Shown: positions 1 to 8,436, numbered from the stretch's first letter. The stretch: 64,000 bases of DNA from Stenotrophomonas maltophilia (GCF_003205835.1 NZ_CP029773.1:3566501-3630500), one strand, 5' to 3'. Notes: generated by a model from the sequence alone, not told the origin. Numbers and translations: made by a program.

Positions 1-50
1 CGGGCACCATACGTTCCGGTATGCGCCGCACAGTTCTGGGTGCGGCAGGC

Positions 51-80
51 AAAAAAAAGAGCCGAGCATGAGCTCGGCTC
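51..80 (-). terminator. Rho-independent terminator of the DUF819 gene
   Basis: A perfect 9-bp stem (GAGCCGAGC / GCTCGGCTC, 4-nt loop) is followed on the minus strand by eight T residues. It lies about 40 bp past the stop codon of the DUF819 membrane protein gene. Confidence 0.9.
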
Positions 81-122
81 CATGTGGGACCCTGGTGCCG
101 GAGAGGGTTCCCCACCCGGGAC

Positions 123-1373
123 TCAGCCGTTGGCCATCCACTTCAGGATCAAGCCGGTGACGTAGGCCAGGCCGGTGCCGGTGGCATAGCCCACCGTGCC
201 CAGCAGCACACCCACCGGGGCCAGCGTCGGATGGAACGCCGCCGCCACCACCGGGGCCGAGGCGGCCGCACCGATGTTGCCCTGCGAACCGATCGCAAAG
301 AAGAACAGCGGCGCGCGCAGCAGCTTGGCCACCACCCACAGCACCAGCACGTGCGTGGCCATCCAGATCGCGCCGAGCAGGAACAGCCACGGCCGATCCA
401 GCAGCGACAGCAGGTTCATCTGCATGCCGATGCAGGCGATCAGGAAGTACAGGAACACCGTGCCCAAGCGCGACGCACCAGCCGCTTCCAGCCGGCGTGC
501 GCGGGTGAAGCTCAGGCCCAGGCCCATCGCGGTGGACAGCAGGATGACCCAGACGAACTGGCTGTCCAGGCTGAACTGGCTGGCCCAGCTGACATTGGCC
601 TTGAACCAGCCCGACAGCGGCGCCGCGATGGCGTGGGCCAGACCGACACCGCCCAGTGCCACGCCGACGATCACCATCAGGTCGGTCATGCTGGGAATGC
701 GCGCGTTCTGTGCCTCATAGGCACTGATGCGTGCCTTCATCTCGTCGATGGCACGGGTATCGGCACCGTTGCGGGTATCGATCTGCTGCGCGCGGTTGGC
801 CAGGAACAGCAGGATCGCCATCCACAGGCTGGCGCAGGCCACGTCGACCACCGCGAACTGGCCGAAGGTGGTGGCATCGGTGCCGAACACTTCGCGCATG
901 GCGACCATGTTGGCTCCGCCGCCGATCCAGCTGCCGGCCAGCGCGGCCATGCCGGCCCAGGTATCACCGGCCACGGTTTCCGGATGGATCAGCTTCATCA
1001 GCTGGAACGAGACGATGGCGCCGAGCATGATGCCGGCGGTACCGGCACAGAACACGATCAGCAGTTTCGGGCCGAGCTTGGCGATGCCTTTCAGATCGAT
1101 CGACAGGGTCAGCAGGACCAGCGCGGCCGGCAGCAGCACGTCGCGCGCGACCGGGTTGTACAGCGAGGTGTTGTGGCCATCGATGACACCGGTGGTGTTG
1201 TAGATGGCGGGGATGAAGTAGCACAGCAGCAGTGCCGGCACCCAGGCGAAGATTTTCTTCAGTAACGGGGTCGGACCACTGGCGGCCCAGAAGATCAGGG
1301 CCAGGGTGGCGGCAATCAGGCCCAGTCCAACGATATCGTTGCTGATCAGGGCAGTAGCGGGTTCGGTCGGCAT
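123..1373 (-). CDS. DUF819 family multi-pass membrane protein (YjcL-like)
   Basis: A 416-residue integral membrane protein with about ten hydrophobic segments. Two Gly-rich stretches look like the internally repeated halves typical of DUF819: GSWIGGGANMVAM near residue 145, and GSQGNIGAAASAPVVAAAF near residue 360. The family has no established substrate; its fold class suggests a transporter or permease of the inner membrane. The reading frame extends 27 codons further upstream, but that extension crosses a terminator hairpin (1401-1430). The ATG at 1373 is preceded by AGAGGA, so it is the chosen start. The gene stands alone, between the terminator of the upstream kinase operon and its own terminator at 51-80. 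Family assignment is good; function is unknown. Confidence 0.85.
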   Translation of the reverse strand: MPTEPATALISNDIVGLGLIAATLALIFWAASGPTPLLKKIFAWVPALLLCYFIPAIYNTTGVIDGHNTSLYNPVARDVLLPAALVLLTLSIDLKGIAKLGPKLLIVFCAGTAGIMLGAIVSFQLMKLIHPETVAGDTWAGMAALAGSWIGGGANMVAMREVFGTDATTFGQFAVVDVACASLWMAILLFLANRAQQIDTRNGADTRAIDEMKARISAYEAQNARIPSMTDLMVIVGVALGGVGLAHAIAAPLSGWFKANVSWASQFSLDSQFVWVILLSTAMGLGLSFTRARRLEAAGASRLGTVFLYFLIACIGMQMNLLSLLDRPWLFLLGAIWMATHVLVLWVVAKLLRAPLFFFAIGSQGNIGAAASAPVVAAAFHPTLAPVGVLLGTVGYATGTGLAYVTGLILKWMANG

Positions 1374-1400
1374 GGGATCCTCTGTCGATCGAAAGAGCGG

Positions 1401-1430
1401 AGAAAAAAAAGCGCCGCATAAAGCGGCGCA
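1401..1430 (-). terminator. Rho-independent terminator after the sensor kinase gene
   Basis: The stem GCGCCGC / GCGGCGC encloses a short AT-containing loop and is followed on the minus strand by eight T residues. It ends the response regulator-kinase operon 65 bp past the kinase stop codon and separates it from the DUF819 gene. Confidence 0.9.
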
Positions 1431-1495
1431 GGTCGAGATTAACATTGTCTTCACGCCGGGTCATGCCGCAGCGCGGAGCAGGACTGGGAGACCGG

Positions 1496-2788
1496 TCAGG
1501 CGGGGCGCGAGGCGCCGAAGTCCAGAGTGACGCGCGTTCCGCGCGGCTCGCAGGGCTGCAGCTGCAGGGTCCAGCCCAGGTGCTCGCACAGCCGTGCGAT
1601 CAGGTCCAGGCCGATGCCGCCGCCACGATCGGCGCGCCCGCCACGGGCCATGCGGGCGTGGATGGCGGCAATCTCCTCCGGGCTCATGCCGTGCCCCGGG
1701 TCCTGCAGGGTCAGCACCGCCGACGCGCTCAGCTGCAGTTCGATATGGCCGCGGCCACTGTTCTCGATGGCGTTGCGCAGCAGGTTGCCGATCGCTGCCT
1801 GCACCACCGCCAGCGGCGCGACGATGTCCACCGGTGCGGCCTGGATACCGATGCTCAGGTCCTTGTCGCCCAGCAGGTGGCGATGGTCGTCGACGATTTC
1901 CGGAAGCAGCTGGTCCAGCGCAATGCGCTCGGCACGAGCCGCCAGTCGCGCCGGATCACGGGCCAGCACCAGCAGCAGTTCGATCAGCTGCTCCACGCTC
2001 TGCGCCGTGCGCAGCACCCGCTGCATCTGCTGGCGCGCGCGATCGGGCAGGCCCGGCTGTTCCAGCGCCAGCTCGGCGGCACCGGTCATCACCGCGATTG
2101 GCGTGCGCAGCTCGTGGCTGGCGGTGCTGATGAAGACCCGCTCGCGCTCGACGAACTGCTCGTTGCGGTCCAGGTAGTCGTTCAGCGCATCGGCGATGGT
2201 ATGCAGCTCGGAGCTGCCACGCGGGTCGACCTCGATGCGCTGGCCCTGCACCCCAGGTCGCAACCCGGCAATGCGCTGCGCCAGCAGGCTCAACGGACGC
2301 ACCATCCGCTCCATGCCGAACGAAGCCATCAGCACGGTGACGAAGATCATGATCACGCCGGCCAGCATCACCCAGCGCGTGGCGAACTGTTCCAGGTCGT
2401 GGAAGTCGGAAATGTCCAGCGCCAGTGCCACCCGCCCCATCGAGCCGGTATCACGCACCATCACCGCAGTCTGCCGCCCCTTGATCGGGACCCCGTCATG
2501 CAGCCCCGGGTGCAGCGTACGCACGCTTTCCGGCATGTTGCCTTCGTCGAAGCGGAACAGGCTGAGCGTGTCCGAGTCCTGCCAGCGGTAGTGCGGCTCG
2601 TGCTCGGTGTGCTCGACGATGCTGTCCAGTTCGGAATTGAGCAGCGCACGCCAGGCGGCGTGCTCGGCATGCTCGTGCACGTAGTTGCCAACGCTGAACA
2701 CCGCGACCGACAGCAGCGCCAGGTAGCCCAACAACCACCACACCACCCGCCGGTACAGCGGACCCGGCTTACGCGCCTTCATCATCAT
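1496..2788 (-). CDS. Sensor histidine kinase, PmrB/ColS-like, overlapping its response regulator gene
   Basis: An inner-membrane two-component kinase of about 430 residues. It has a membrane segment near residues 12-32, a periplasmic loop of about 100 residues, a second membrane segment near 135-158, a HAMP linker, a HisKA domain with the phosphoacceptor His near residue 225 (STASHELRTP), and an ATPase domain with N box (NLLRNAIENS) and glycine box (GGGIGLDL). The periplasmic loop contains an acidic VEHTEHEP stretch with an ExxE spacing like that used for ferric iron sensing in PmrB and VgrS. Three ATGs in a row (2788, 2785, 2782) overlap the last codons of the regulator gene, so translation is probably coupled. 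The divergent neighbour is a lipid A/envelope modification cluster, the likely target. The stimulus is inferred. Confidence 0.9.
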   Translation of the reverse strand: MMMKARKPGPLYRRVVWWLLGYLALLSVAVFSVGNYVHEHAEHAAWRALLNSELDSIVEHTEHEPHYRWQDSDTLSLFRFDEGNMPESVRTLHPGLHDGVPIKGRQTAVMVRDTGSMGRVALALDISDFHDLEQFATRWVMLAGVIMIFVTVLMASFGMERMVRPLSLLAQRIAGLRPGVQGQRIEVDPRGSSELHTIADALNDYLDRNEQFVERERVFISTASHELRTPIAVMTGAAELALEQPGLPDRARQQMQRVLRTAQSVEQLIELLLVLARDPARLAARAERIALDQLLPEIVDDHRHLLGDKDLSIGIQAAPVDIVAPLAVVQAAIGNLLRNAIENSGRGHIELQLSASAVLTLQDPGHGMSPEEIAAIHARMARGGRADRGGGIGLDLIARLCEHLGWTLQLQPCEPRGTRVTLDFGASRPA

Positions 2789-3482
2789 CCTTGCCGGCAT
2801 CGCTGGCCGTGGCCACCGCCAAGCGGTAGCCAACCCGCGGCAGGGTATGGATCAGCTTCTCGGCGAACGGCCCATCCACACTGCGGCGCAGCTCATAGAC
2901 ATGCGAACGCAGCAGGTCGCCATCCGGTGGCTCGTCGCCCCAGAGCGCGAACTCCAGCTGCTGGCGGGTCACCGCGCCCGGGCTGGCCCGCATCAGCACT
3001 TCCAGCAGCTTGCGGCAGGCCGGGTACAGATGCAGCACCTGGCTGCCGCGCTGGGCCTCGAGGGTCGCCAGATCCAGCACCAGGTCGCCCACCTGCAGGC
3101 GCTTGCGCGGGTTGCGACCCTGCGCGCGCAGCAACAGGGCCTCCAGCCGCACCTCCAGCTCGGGCAGCGCGAAGGGCTTGGTCAGGTAGTCGTCGGCGCC
3201 GGCGCGGAAGCCGGCGATCTTGTCCGGCAGTTCGTCGCGCGCGGTCAGCATGATCACCGGCACCTCCGACGCATGCTCGGCGCGCAACCGGCGCAGCACC
3301 TCGGGGCCTTCCATGCGCGGCAGCATCCAGTCCAGGATCACCGCGTCGTAGGGATGGCTGCCGGCCAGGTGCAGGCCGGTGATGCCATCCGGAGCCACGT
3401 CCAGCACATGCCCGCGCGACTCGAAATAGTCGAACAGGTTGGCCACCAGCTGGCGGTTGTCCTCGATCACCAACAGACGCAT
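2769..3482 (-). CDS. OmpR/PmrA-family response regulator
   Basis: A 237-residue DNA-binding regulator. The receiver domain (1-115) carries the acidic pair E7-D8, the phosphoacceptor D51 (VILDWMLP) and the KPF lysine near residue 101. A winged-helix output domain of OmpR type follows (VTRQQLEFALWG, then RSHVYELRRSVD and HTLPRVGYRL). The frame is open upstream to 3668, but homology to receivers starts exactly at MRLLVIEDN, so the start is placed at 3482. It forms an operon with the overlapping kinase gene and is divergent from the glycosyltransferase-PAP2-EptA cluster that starts about 130 bp away. It resembles PmrA, ColR and VgrR; which of these it matches cannot be decided by eye. Confidence 0.93.
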   Translation of the reverse strand: MRLLVIEDNRQLVANLFDYFESRGHVLDVAPDGITGLHLAGSHPYDAVILDWMLPRMEGPEVLRRLRAEHASEVPVIMLTARDELPDKIAGFRAGADDYLTKPFALPELEVRLEALLLRAQGRNPRKRLQVGDLVLDLATLEAQRGSQVLHLYPACRKLLEVLMRASPGAVTRQQLEFALWGDEPPDGDLLRSHVYELRRSVDGPFAEKLIHTLPRVGYRLAVATASDAGKDDDEGA

Positions 3483-3612
3483 GCACGAAACATCCACGGA
3501 AGTTCGTAACATGGTAGCGCTGCCCATGTCGGAATGCGGTCGCCTTGGCCACCTCTGACGCTTTTCCCACCCCCGCCACCTCAGAATGGCTGTTTTGCTC
3601 CCGGAGCCTGCC

Positions 3613-5316
3613 GTGCCCGTAGCCCTGCCCCGCCGTTGGCGCCTGCCCCTGTTGTGGCTGCTGATCATTGCTGCGTTGGCGGCCGGTATCGGCCTGCGTC
3701 AGCCGCAGCCGCCGGACGAACCGCGCTTCGTGCTGGCGGCGCGGGCCATGGTCGAGAGCGGGCAATGGCTGCTGCCGCACCGCGGCGTGGAGCTCTACGC
3801 GGAAAAGCCGCCGGTCTTCATGTGGCTGCAGGCCGCGGCCTACGAGATCGTCGGCAGCTGGCAGTGGTCGTTCCTGCTGCCGTCGTTGCTGGGCGCCCTG
3901 CTCAGCCTGTGGCTGATCTCGGACCTAGCCCGCCGGCTGTGGTCGCCCCGGCATTCCGTCTATGCCCTCGCAGCGCTGTTCTGCACCCTGCAGTTCGGGC
4001 TGATGGCCAAGCGCGCGCAGATCGACATGGTGCTGGTGGGGATGACCACCGTGGCCCTGTGGGGGCTGATGCGCCACCTGTGTGAACGCCGCAACCTGCC
4101 TGCCCTGTGGCTGGCCGGCTTCGCCGCCGGCGTCGGCACGGTGACCAAGGGCGTGGGCTTCCTGCCGCTGCTGATGGTGCTGCCCTGGTTCGGCTGGTGG
4201 CTGTACCAGCGCCGCCGTGGGCACCGCGTCGAGGGGCCGCACCCGGCAACGCTGCTGTGGCTGATTCCAGCCTTCCTGCTGGGCGTGGGGGTGTGGTTGG
4301 CGCCGTTGGGGTGGGCTCTGCTGCACACCCCCAGCGCCGAACTGCAGGCCTACGCGCATGAGCTGTTGTTCAAACAGACCGGCACCCGCTACGCCAATGC
4401 CTGGCACCACCGCCAGCCCGTCTGGTACTACCTGCAGGTGATCCTGACCCTGTGGCTGCCGGGCAGCCTGCTGTTGCCAATGCTGTTCAAGCCCTGGTGG
4501 CGCCGCCTGCGCCGGGGCGACCGCCGGCAGTGGTTGCTGCTGGGCTGGGCCGTGCTGGTGCTGGTGTTCTTCAGCGCCAGCCCGGGCAAGCGGGAGGTGT
4601 ATCTGCTGCCGATGCTGCCGGCAATGGCGCTGGCCGTAGCGCCGCTGCTGCCGGGCCTGCTGCGTCGGCTGTGCGTGCGCCGCTACCTGTTCGGCTACAG
4701 CGTGGTACTGATGCTGGCGACGGGCGTGCTCGGCGTGATGCTGATGACCGAGCACCCGTGGGCCGTGGCCCAGCTGGAGCGCCGGGCCATGCCCGACACC
4801 CTGCTTCCGGTGCTGGGTGACGGCCTGCTGACCTTCGCCATCGCCCTGGCCACGTTGATCGTCTGGCTGCGGGTACGCCGCGCCGCAACGCTGGTACTGC
4901 TGACCCACGGCATGCTTTGGATGCTCTACGGTCTGGTGCTGATCCCGGCACTGGACCCCTACGCATCGGCGTCGGCACTGATGCGCCGGGTAGGCGCGCG
5001 GATCGGCCCAGACGCGGAGTTGGCACTGGTCGCCTGGCGCGAGCAGAACCTGCTGCAGGCAGACCGGCCGGTGCGCGAATTCGGCTTCAAGCGCCCCTGG
5101 GCAGAGCAATGGCACGACGCCGGCCCGTGGCTGGCCGAGGCACCGGACAAGCGCTGGCTGCTGGTACTGGATGATGCGATGAGTCCCTGCGTGGACCCAG
5201 CCAAGGTGATCGATATCGGTGTTGCCAATCGCAATCGTTGGCAACTGCTTCCCGGTACGGCCTGGGACCCGGAGTGCCACGCCGAGCGGACAGGATCGAC
5301 CGCCGAAGAAGACTGA
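3613..5316 (+). CDS. ArnT/PMT-like membrane glycosyltransferase (GT-C fold)
   Basis: An integral membrane protein of 567 residues with about 11-12 hydrophobic segments. After the first membrane helix it has a DEPR acidic loop and then AEKPPVFMW, matching the acidic loop and KPP motif of the ArnT/protein mannosyltransferase family. These enzymes use polyprenyl-phosphate-linked sugars and act on the periplasmic face; ArnT itself adds aminoarabinose to lipid A. The donor and acceptor here are not known. The GTG at 3613 has GGAG six bases upstream, whereas the in-frame ATG at 3586 has no ribosome site, so the GTG is preferred. It is the first gene of a likely operon with a PAP2 phosphatase and a phosphoethanolamine transferase, opposite a PmrAB-like two-component pair. 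Confidence 0.85.
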   Translation: MPVALPRRWRLPLLWLLIIAALAAGIGLRQPQPPDEPRFVLAARAMVESGQWLLPHRGVELYAEKPPVFMWLQAAAYEIVGSWQWSFLLPSLLGALLSLWLISDLARRLWSPRHSVYALAALFCTLQFGLMAKRAQIDMVLVGMTTVALWGLMRHLCERRNLPALWLAGFAAGVGTVTKGVGFLPLLMVLPWFGWWLYQRRRGHRVEGPHPATLLWLIPAFLLGVGVWLAPLGWALLHTPSAELQAYAHELLFKQTGTRYANAWHHRQPVWYYLQVILTLWLPGSLLLPMLFKPWWRRLRRGDRRQWLLLGWAVLVLVFFSASPGKREVYLLPMLPAMALAVAPLLPGLLRRLCVRRYLFGYSVVLMLATGVLGVMLMTEHPWAVAQLERRAMPDTLLPVLGDGLLTFAIALATLIVWLRVRRAATLVLLTHGMLWMLYGLVLIPALDPYASASALMRRVGARIGPDAELALVAWREQNLLQADRPVREFGFKRPWAEQWHDAGPWLAEAPDKRWLLVLDDAMSPCVDPAKVIDIGVANRNRWQLLPGTAWDPECHAERTGSTAEED

Positions 5317-5393
5317 ACGCTGACCCGTGCCGAGCAAGCATTAACCCGGCACGAACGAGCGTCCGACCCTTCTCCGACATCCAGGTGACGAGC

Positions 5394-5447
5394 ATGGCCG
5401 CGGATTCCCGACCCGCCCTTTCCCAGCATGCCCGTCCGTCCCCTTGA
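5394..5447 (+). other. Possible 17-codon leader peptide upstream of the PAP2 gene
   Basis: An ATG preceded by AGGTGA at good spacing opens a 17-codon frame (MAADSRPALSQHARPSP). It ends 20 bp inside the PAP2 gene, in another frame. The PAP2 ATG at 5428 has no visible ribosome site and an in-frame stop lies at 5386, so reinitiation from this short frame could deliver ribosomes. This is inference only. Confidence 0.25.
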
Positions 5448-6180
5448 TTCGGTAGCGCCGCTTGCGACATCGCCACTGGCGTCAAAATTCGCCGTAACTC
5501 ACCTCTGGCTGCCTGTCGCAATCGGTCTGCCCTTGTTTACGCTGCTGATGGGTTTCGGCGGCGATCAATGGGTAGCCGACCACCTGTTCCGTCTTGAAGG
5601 CGGCCATTGGGCGTTGCAGGACGCCTGGGTTACCCGCACGGTGGTGCACAAGGTGGGCAAATGGCTGAGCGCGGCTGCAGCGCTCGTGGCGATCCTGTTG
5701 TACTTCCATCACTGGCGCAAGGGTCGCGATCGCACCCTGCGGTGGGCGCTGCTTTATGTCGTTATTGCCATGGCCCTGGGTACCGGCGTGATCTCCCTGC
5801 TGAAGTCGCTGGTGCCGATGGAATGCCCGTGGGACCTGCTGCGCTACGGCGGCCAGCAGCCTTTCATCGGGCTTTTCACCGTGCGCCCGGCCGGCATGGC
5901 GCCGCAGGCCTGCTTCCCGGCCGGTCACGCCAGCGCTGGCTATGCATGGTTGTCTCTGTACTATTTCGCCCTGCTGTGGCGCCCGTCGTGGCGCTGGGCC
6001 GGACTGTGGATCGGCCTTGGCACTGGCCTGGTGTTCGGCATCAGCCAGCAGCTGCGGGGCGCGCATTTCCTTTCGCATGACGTTGCCACTGCGTTGATAT
6101 GTTGGCTGCTTTCGCTCGGCCTGTATGTCCTGATCCGCCGTCAGCTGGACCGTCCCAACCGCCAGGAGGCAAACGCATGA
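5428..6180 (+). CDS. PAP2-family membrane phosphatase
   Basis: A 250-residue membrane phosphatase with about six hydrophobic helices. PAP2 motif 2 is clear (FPAGHAS near residue 168) and so is motif 3 (RGAHFLSHD near residue 210). Motif 1 is present as KSLVPMECPWDL, with Cys where the usual KX6RP motif has Arg; this looks like a subfamily trait and not decay, because all else is intact. Family members act on lipid phosphates such as undecaprenyl diphosphate, phosphatidic acid or lipid A phosphates (LpxE/LpxT). Its stop codon overlaps the start of the EptA-like gene by 4 bp (ATGA), so the two are translationally coupled and probably act in one lipid A modification route. Confidence 0.9.
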   Translation: MPVRPLDSVAPLATSPLASKFAVTHLWLPVAIGLPLFTLLMGFGGDQWVADHLFRLEGGHWALQDAWVTRTVVHKVGKWLSAAAALVAILLYFHHWRKGRDRTLRWALLYVVIAMALGTGVISLLKSLVPMECPWDLLRYGGQQPFIGLFTVRPAGMAPQACFPAGHASAGYAWLSLYYFALLWRPSWRWAGLWIGLGTGLVFGISQQLRGAHFLSHDVATALICWLLSLGLYVLIRRQLDRPNRQEANA

Positions 6181-7826
6181 GTGCATCGGTCCAACGCCCC
6201 GCCCGCCTTCCCGCATTGGCGAGTCTTCACCGCTGGCGGCCGCAGCTGTCCACCGAAGCACTGATCGCCCTGACCAGCCTGTTCTTCGCGGTGGCCGGCA
6301 ACGGCCTGTTCTGGCACAGCGCAATGGCCAGCCATCCGGGCAGCCTGCGCTACGCGCTCTCGCTGCTGCTGTTGCTGCTGGGTGCGCACGGCGTGCTGCT
6401 GGGCATCCTGGTCTGGCGCTGGAACGCCAAGGTGGTGATCAGCCTGCTGTTGCTGGTAACCGCCTTCGCTGCGCACTACATGAGCCGCTACCACATCTAC
6501 CTGGATGCGGACATGCTGCGCAACGTGCTGGCGACCGACCCCAAGGAAAGCCGCGAGCTGATGACCGTGTCACTGCTGTGGCCGGTACTGCTGCTGGCGG
6601 TGCTGCCGATGATCGTGCTGTGGCGCGTGCAGCTGCGCCGTCGCAACTGGGGCCGCAGCCTGCTGTGGCGCCTCGGCTTCCTGGTGGTGGCGGCGGTGAC
6701 TGCCGTCGGCGGCGCGTTGATCTCGTTCCAGGACGTCTCCGCACTGATGCGCAACCAGCGCGAAGTGCGTTACCTCGCGACGCCGGCCAACGTACTGCTG
6801 GGCATGCCGCGTGCACTGCGTGGCGACAATCCGGTGCAGCGCGCGCCGAAACTGCCGATCGGCACCGATGCCAAGGCCACCCCGCGCGCGCCGGCCAGCA
6901 AGCCGCGCCTGCTGGTGATCGTCATGGGCGAGACCGTGCGCGCGCAGAACTGGGGGCTCAACGGTGGCCGCAACACCACCCCGGAACTGGCCCAGGCCAG
7001 TGTGGTCAATTTCCCGGACATGCATTCGTGCGGCACCAGCACCGAGGTTTCGCTGCCGTGCCTGTTCTCGCCATGGGGTCGCCACGAATACGACGAAAAG
7101 AAGATCCGCGCGCACCAGTCGTTGCTGCATGTGTTGAACCGCGCTGGCATCGCACCGCTGTGGCGTGACAACCAGTCCGGCTGCAAGGGCGTGTGCGAGG
7201 GCCTGGATTTCCAGTCGCTGTCCGATGCGACCACCCCGGGGCTATGTGCTGATGGCCGTTGCATGGACGAGATCCTGCTGCAGGACCTGGCCACCCAGGT
7301 GCGTGCGAAGCCCGGCGACCGCGTGGTGGTGCTGCACCAGCTGGGCAACCACGGCCCGGCCTACTTCGAGCGCTATCCGCCCGCGTTCCGCCGCTTCACC
7401 CCCACCTGCGACACCCGTGACATCGGCCGCTGCTCGCGCGAGGAGATCACCAACAGTTACGACAACGCCGTGCTGTACACCGATCACTTCCTGACCAAGA
7501 CCATCGGCACGCTGCAGGGCATGCAGGATTACGACACAGCGATGATCTACCTGTCCGACCACGGCGAGTCACTGGGCGAGAAGGGCCTGTTCCTGCATGG
7601 CGTGCCCTACGCCATCGCCCCGGCCGAGCAGACCCGGGTACCGATGACGATGTGGTTCTCGCCGGGCTTCGCCAGCAGCCGCGGGCTGGACCTGCAGTGC
7701 GTGCGCAAGCGTTCGGCGGCCTACACCGACCACGACAACCTGTTCCCGTCGGTGCTGGGCCTGATGCAGGTGAAGACCTCGCTGTACGAGCGAGACCGCG
7801 ACGTGTTCGCCAACTGCGAAGGGTGA
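6177..7826 (+). CDS. eptA: Phosphoethanolamine--lipid A transferase, EptA/MCR family
   Basis: A 549-residue protein with an N-terminal block of five membrane helices (about 25-215) and a C-terminal periplasmic alkaline-phosphatase-like domain. Zinc and nucleophile motifs are visible: VMGETVRAQN, SCGTSTEVSLPC holding the nucleophilic Thr, HQLGNHGP, and YLSDHGESLGE. Several Cys pairs fit the disulfides of EptA and MCR. Family members move phosphoethanolamine from phosphatidylethanolamine to lipid A phosphate, which lowers the negative charge of the cell surface and reduces polymyxin binding. Start: the ATG at 6177 overlaps the PAP2 stop. It is the last gene of the operon and is followed by a composite repeat. 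Regulation by the divergent two-component system is likely but inferred. Confidence 0.92.
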   Translation: MSASVQRPARLPALASLHRWRPQLSTEALIALTSLFFAVAGNGLFWHSAMASHPGSLRYALSLLLLLLGAHGVLLGILVWRWNAKVVISLLLLVTAFAAHYMSRYHIYLDADMLRNVLATDPKESRELMTVSLLWPVLLLAVLPMIVLWRVQLRRRNWGRSLLWRLGFLVVAAVTAVGGALISFQDVSALMRNQREVRYLATPANVLLGMPRALRGDNPVQRAPKLPIGTDAKATPRAPASKPRLLVIVMGETVRAQNWGLNGGRNTTPELAQASVVNFPDMHSCGTSTEVSLPCLFSPWGRHEYDEKKIRAHQSLLHVLNRAGIAPLWRDNQSGCKGVCEGLDFQSLSDATTPGLCADGRCMDEILLQDLATQVRAKPGDRVVVLHQLGNHGPAYFERYPPAFRRFTPTCDTRDIGRCSREEITNSYDNAVLYTDHFLTKTIGTLQGMQDYDTAMIYLSDHGESLGEKGLFLHGVPYAIAPAEQTRVPMTMWFSPGFASSRGLDLQCVRKRSAAYTDHDNLFPSVLGLMQVKTSLYERDRDVFANCEG

Positions 7827-7832
7827 GGGTTG

Positions 7833-8364
7833 TTCGGCAGGGCTTGCAGCCCTGCACCTGCAGAGGCAACGGCAACTTCAACGGCCGAAGCAACAGCAAC
7901 AGCGTGCATTCCGTGGGATGGCGGGGTGGGTCCGGTGGCGGGAGACGCCGTAAACCCATCCCTGGGGGCTTGGCCGCGGCATCCATGCCGCGGACACTCC
8001 CGCCACCGGACCCGCCCCGCCTTCGACAGTTTTCCGCGATCTGTTGGAACGACCGTGGGGTCGGATCCGTTTTCCTCCGGAAAACGGATCTGACCCCATT
8101 CTTGTTTGTCGATACCTGACAGATGTGTCGACCAAGGTCGACACCCACCAACAGCCGCCGCGATCTGTCAGAGGTGGGGCGGTGTGGGCTTGCAGGACCG
8201 TTGGCGCCATGGATGGCGCCATCGAGCCCCCATGGATGGGTTTACGGCGTGTCCTGCAAGCCCACACCGCCGCGCCATCCCACGGATACCCTGCTTTTGC
8301 GGTTGCTTCGGCGTTTGCTGTTGCTTGTGCTCTGGCCTCTGCGGGTGCCGGGCGCCGCCCGGCC
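7833..8364. repeat. Composite nested inverted-repeat module, copy 1
   Basis: This 610-bp gap between eptA and the M2 peptidase holds no credible gene but four inverted repeats in series. Element A has 24-bp arms at 7921-7944 and 7997-8020 (23/24) with an inner hairpin at 7974-7993. Element B has 20-bp arms within 8056-8098 (19/20). Element C is a 20-bp palindrome (8125-8144, GTGTCGACC arms). Element D has 21-bp arms at 8178-8198 and 8251-8271 (perfect) with an inner hairpin at 8202-8221. The module is flanked on both sides by an A-rich tract with a six-base rhythm and by an outer hairpin (7838-7856 on the left, 8351-8364 on the right). The same elements recur in reverse order and orientation at 56.7-57.3 kb. 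Confidence 0.85.
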
Positions 8365-8436
8365 GACTTCCGCCACTTGCGGTGGCAGCAACTGCCCACT
8401 AGCCTTCGGCCGTCGTTCACCACCCAAGGACCGCCC

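Noticed and set aside
84..1265. Plus-strand open frame of 393 codons at the window start
   Set aside because: Antisense to the DUF819 gene, which has clear membrane helices and flanking terminators on its own strand.
1374..1454. N-terminal extension of the DUF819 protein (27 extra residues)
   Set aside because: It would be encoded across a rho-independent terminator of the upstream operon, and a good ribosome site precedes the internal ATG at 1373.
7878..8423. Several open frames across the composite repeat 7.8-8.4 kb, some of which resemble frames at 56.7-57.3 kb
   Set aside because: They read through inverted repeats on both strands, lack ribosome sites, and owe their similarity to the shared repeat DNA.
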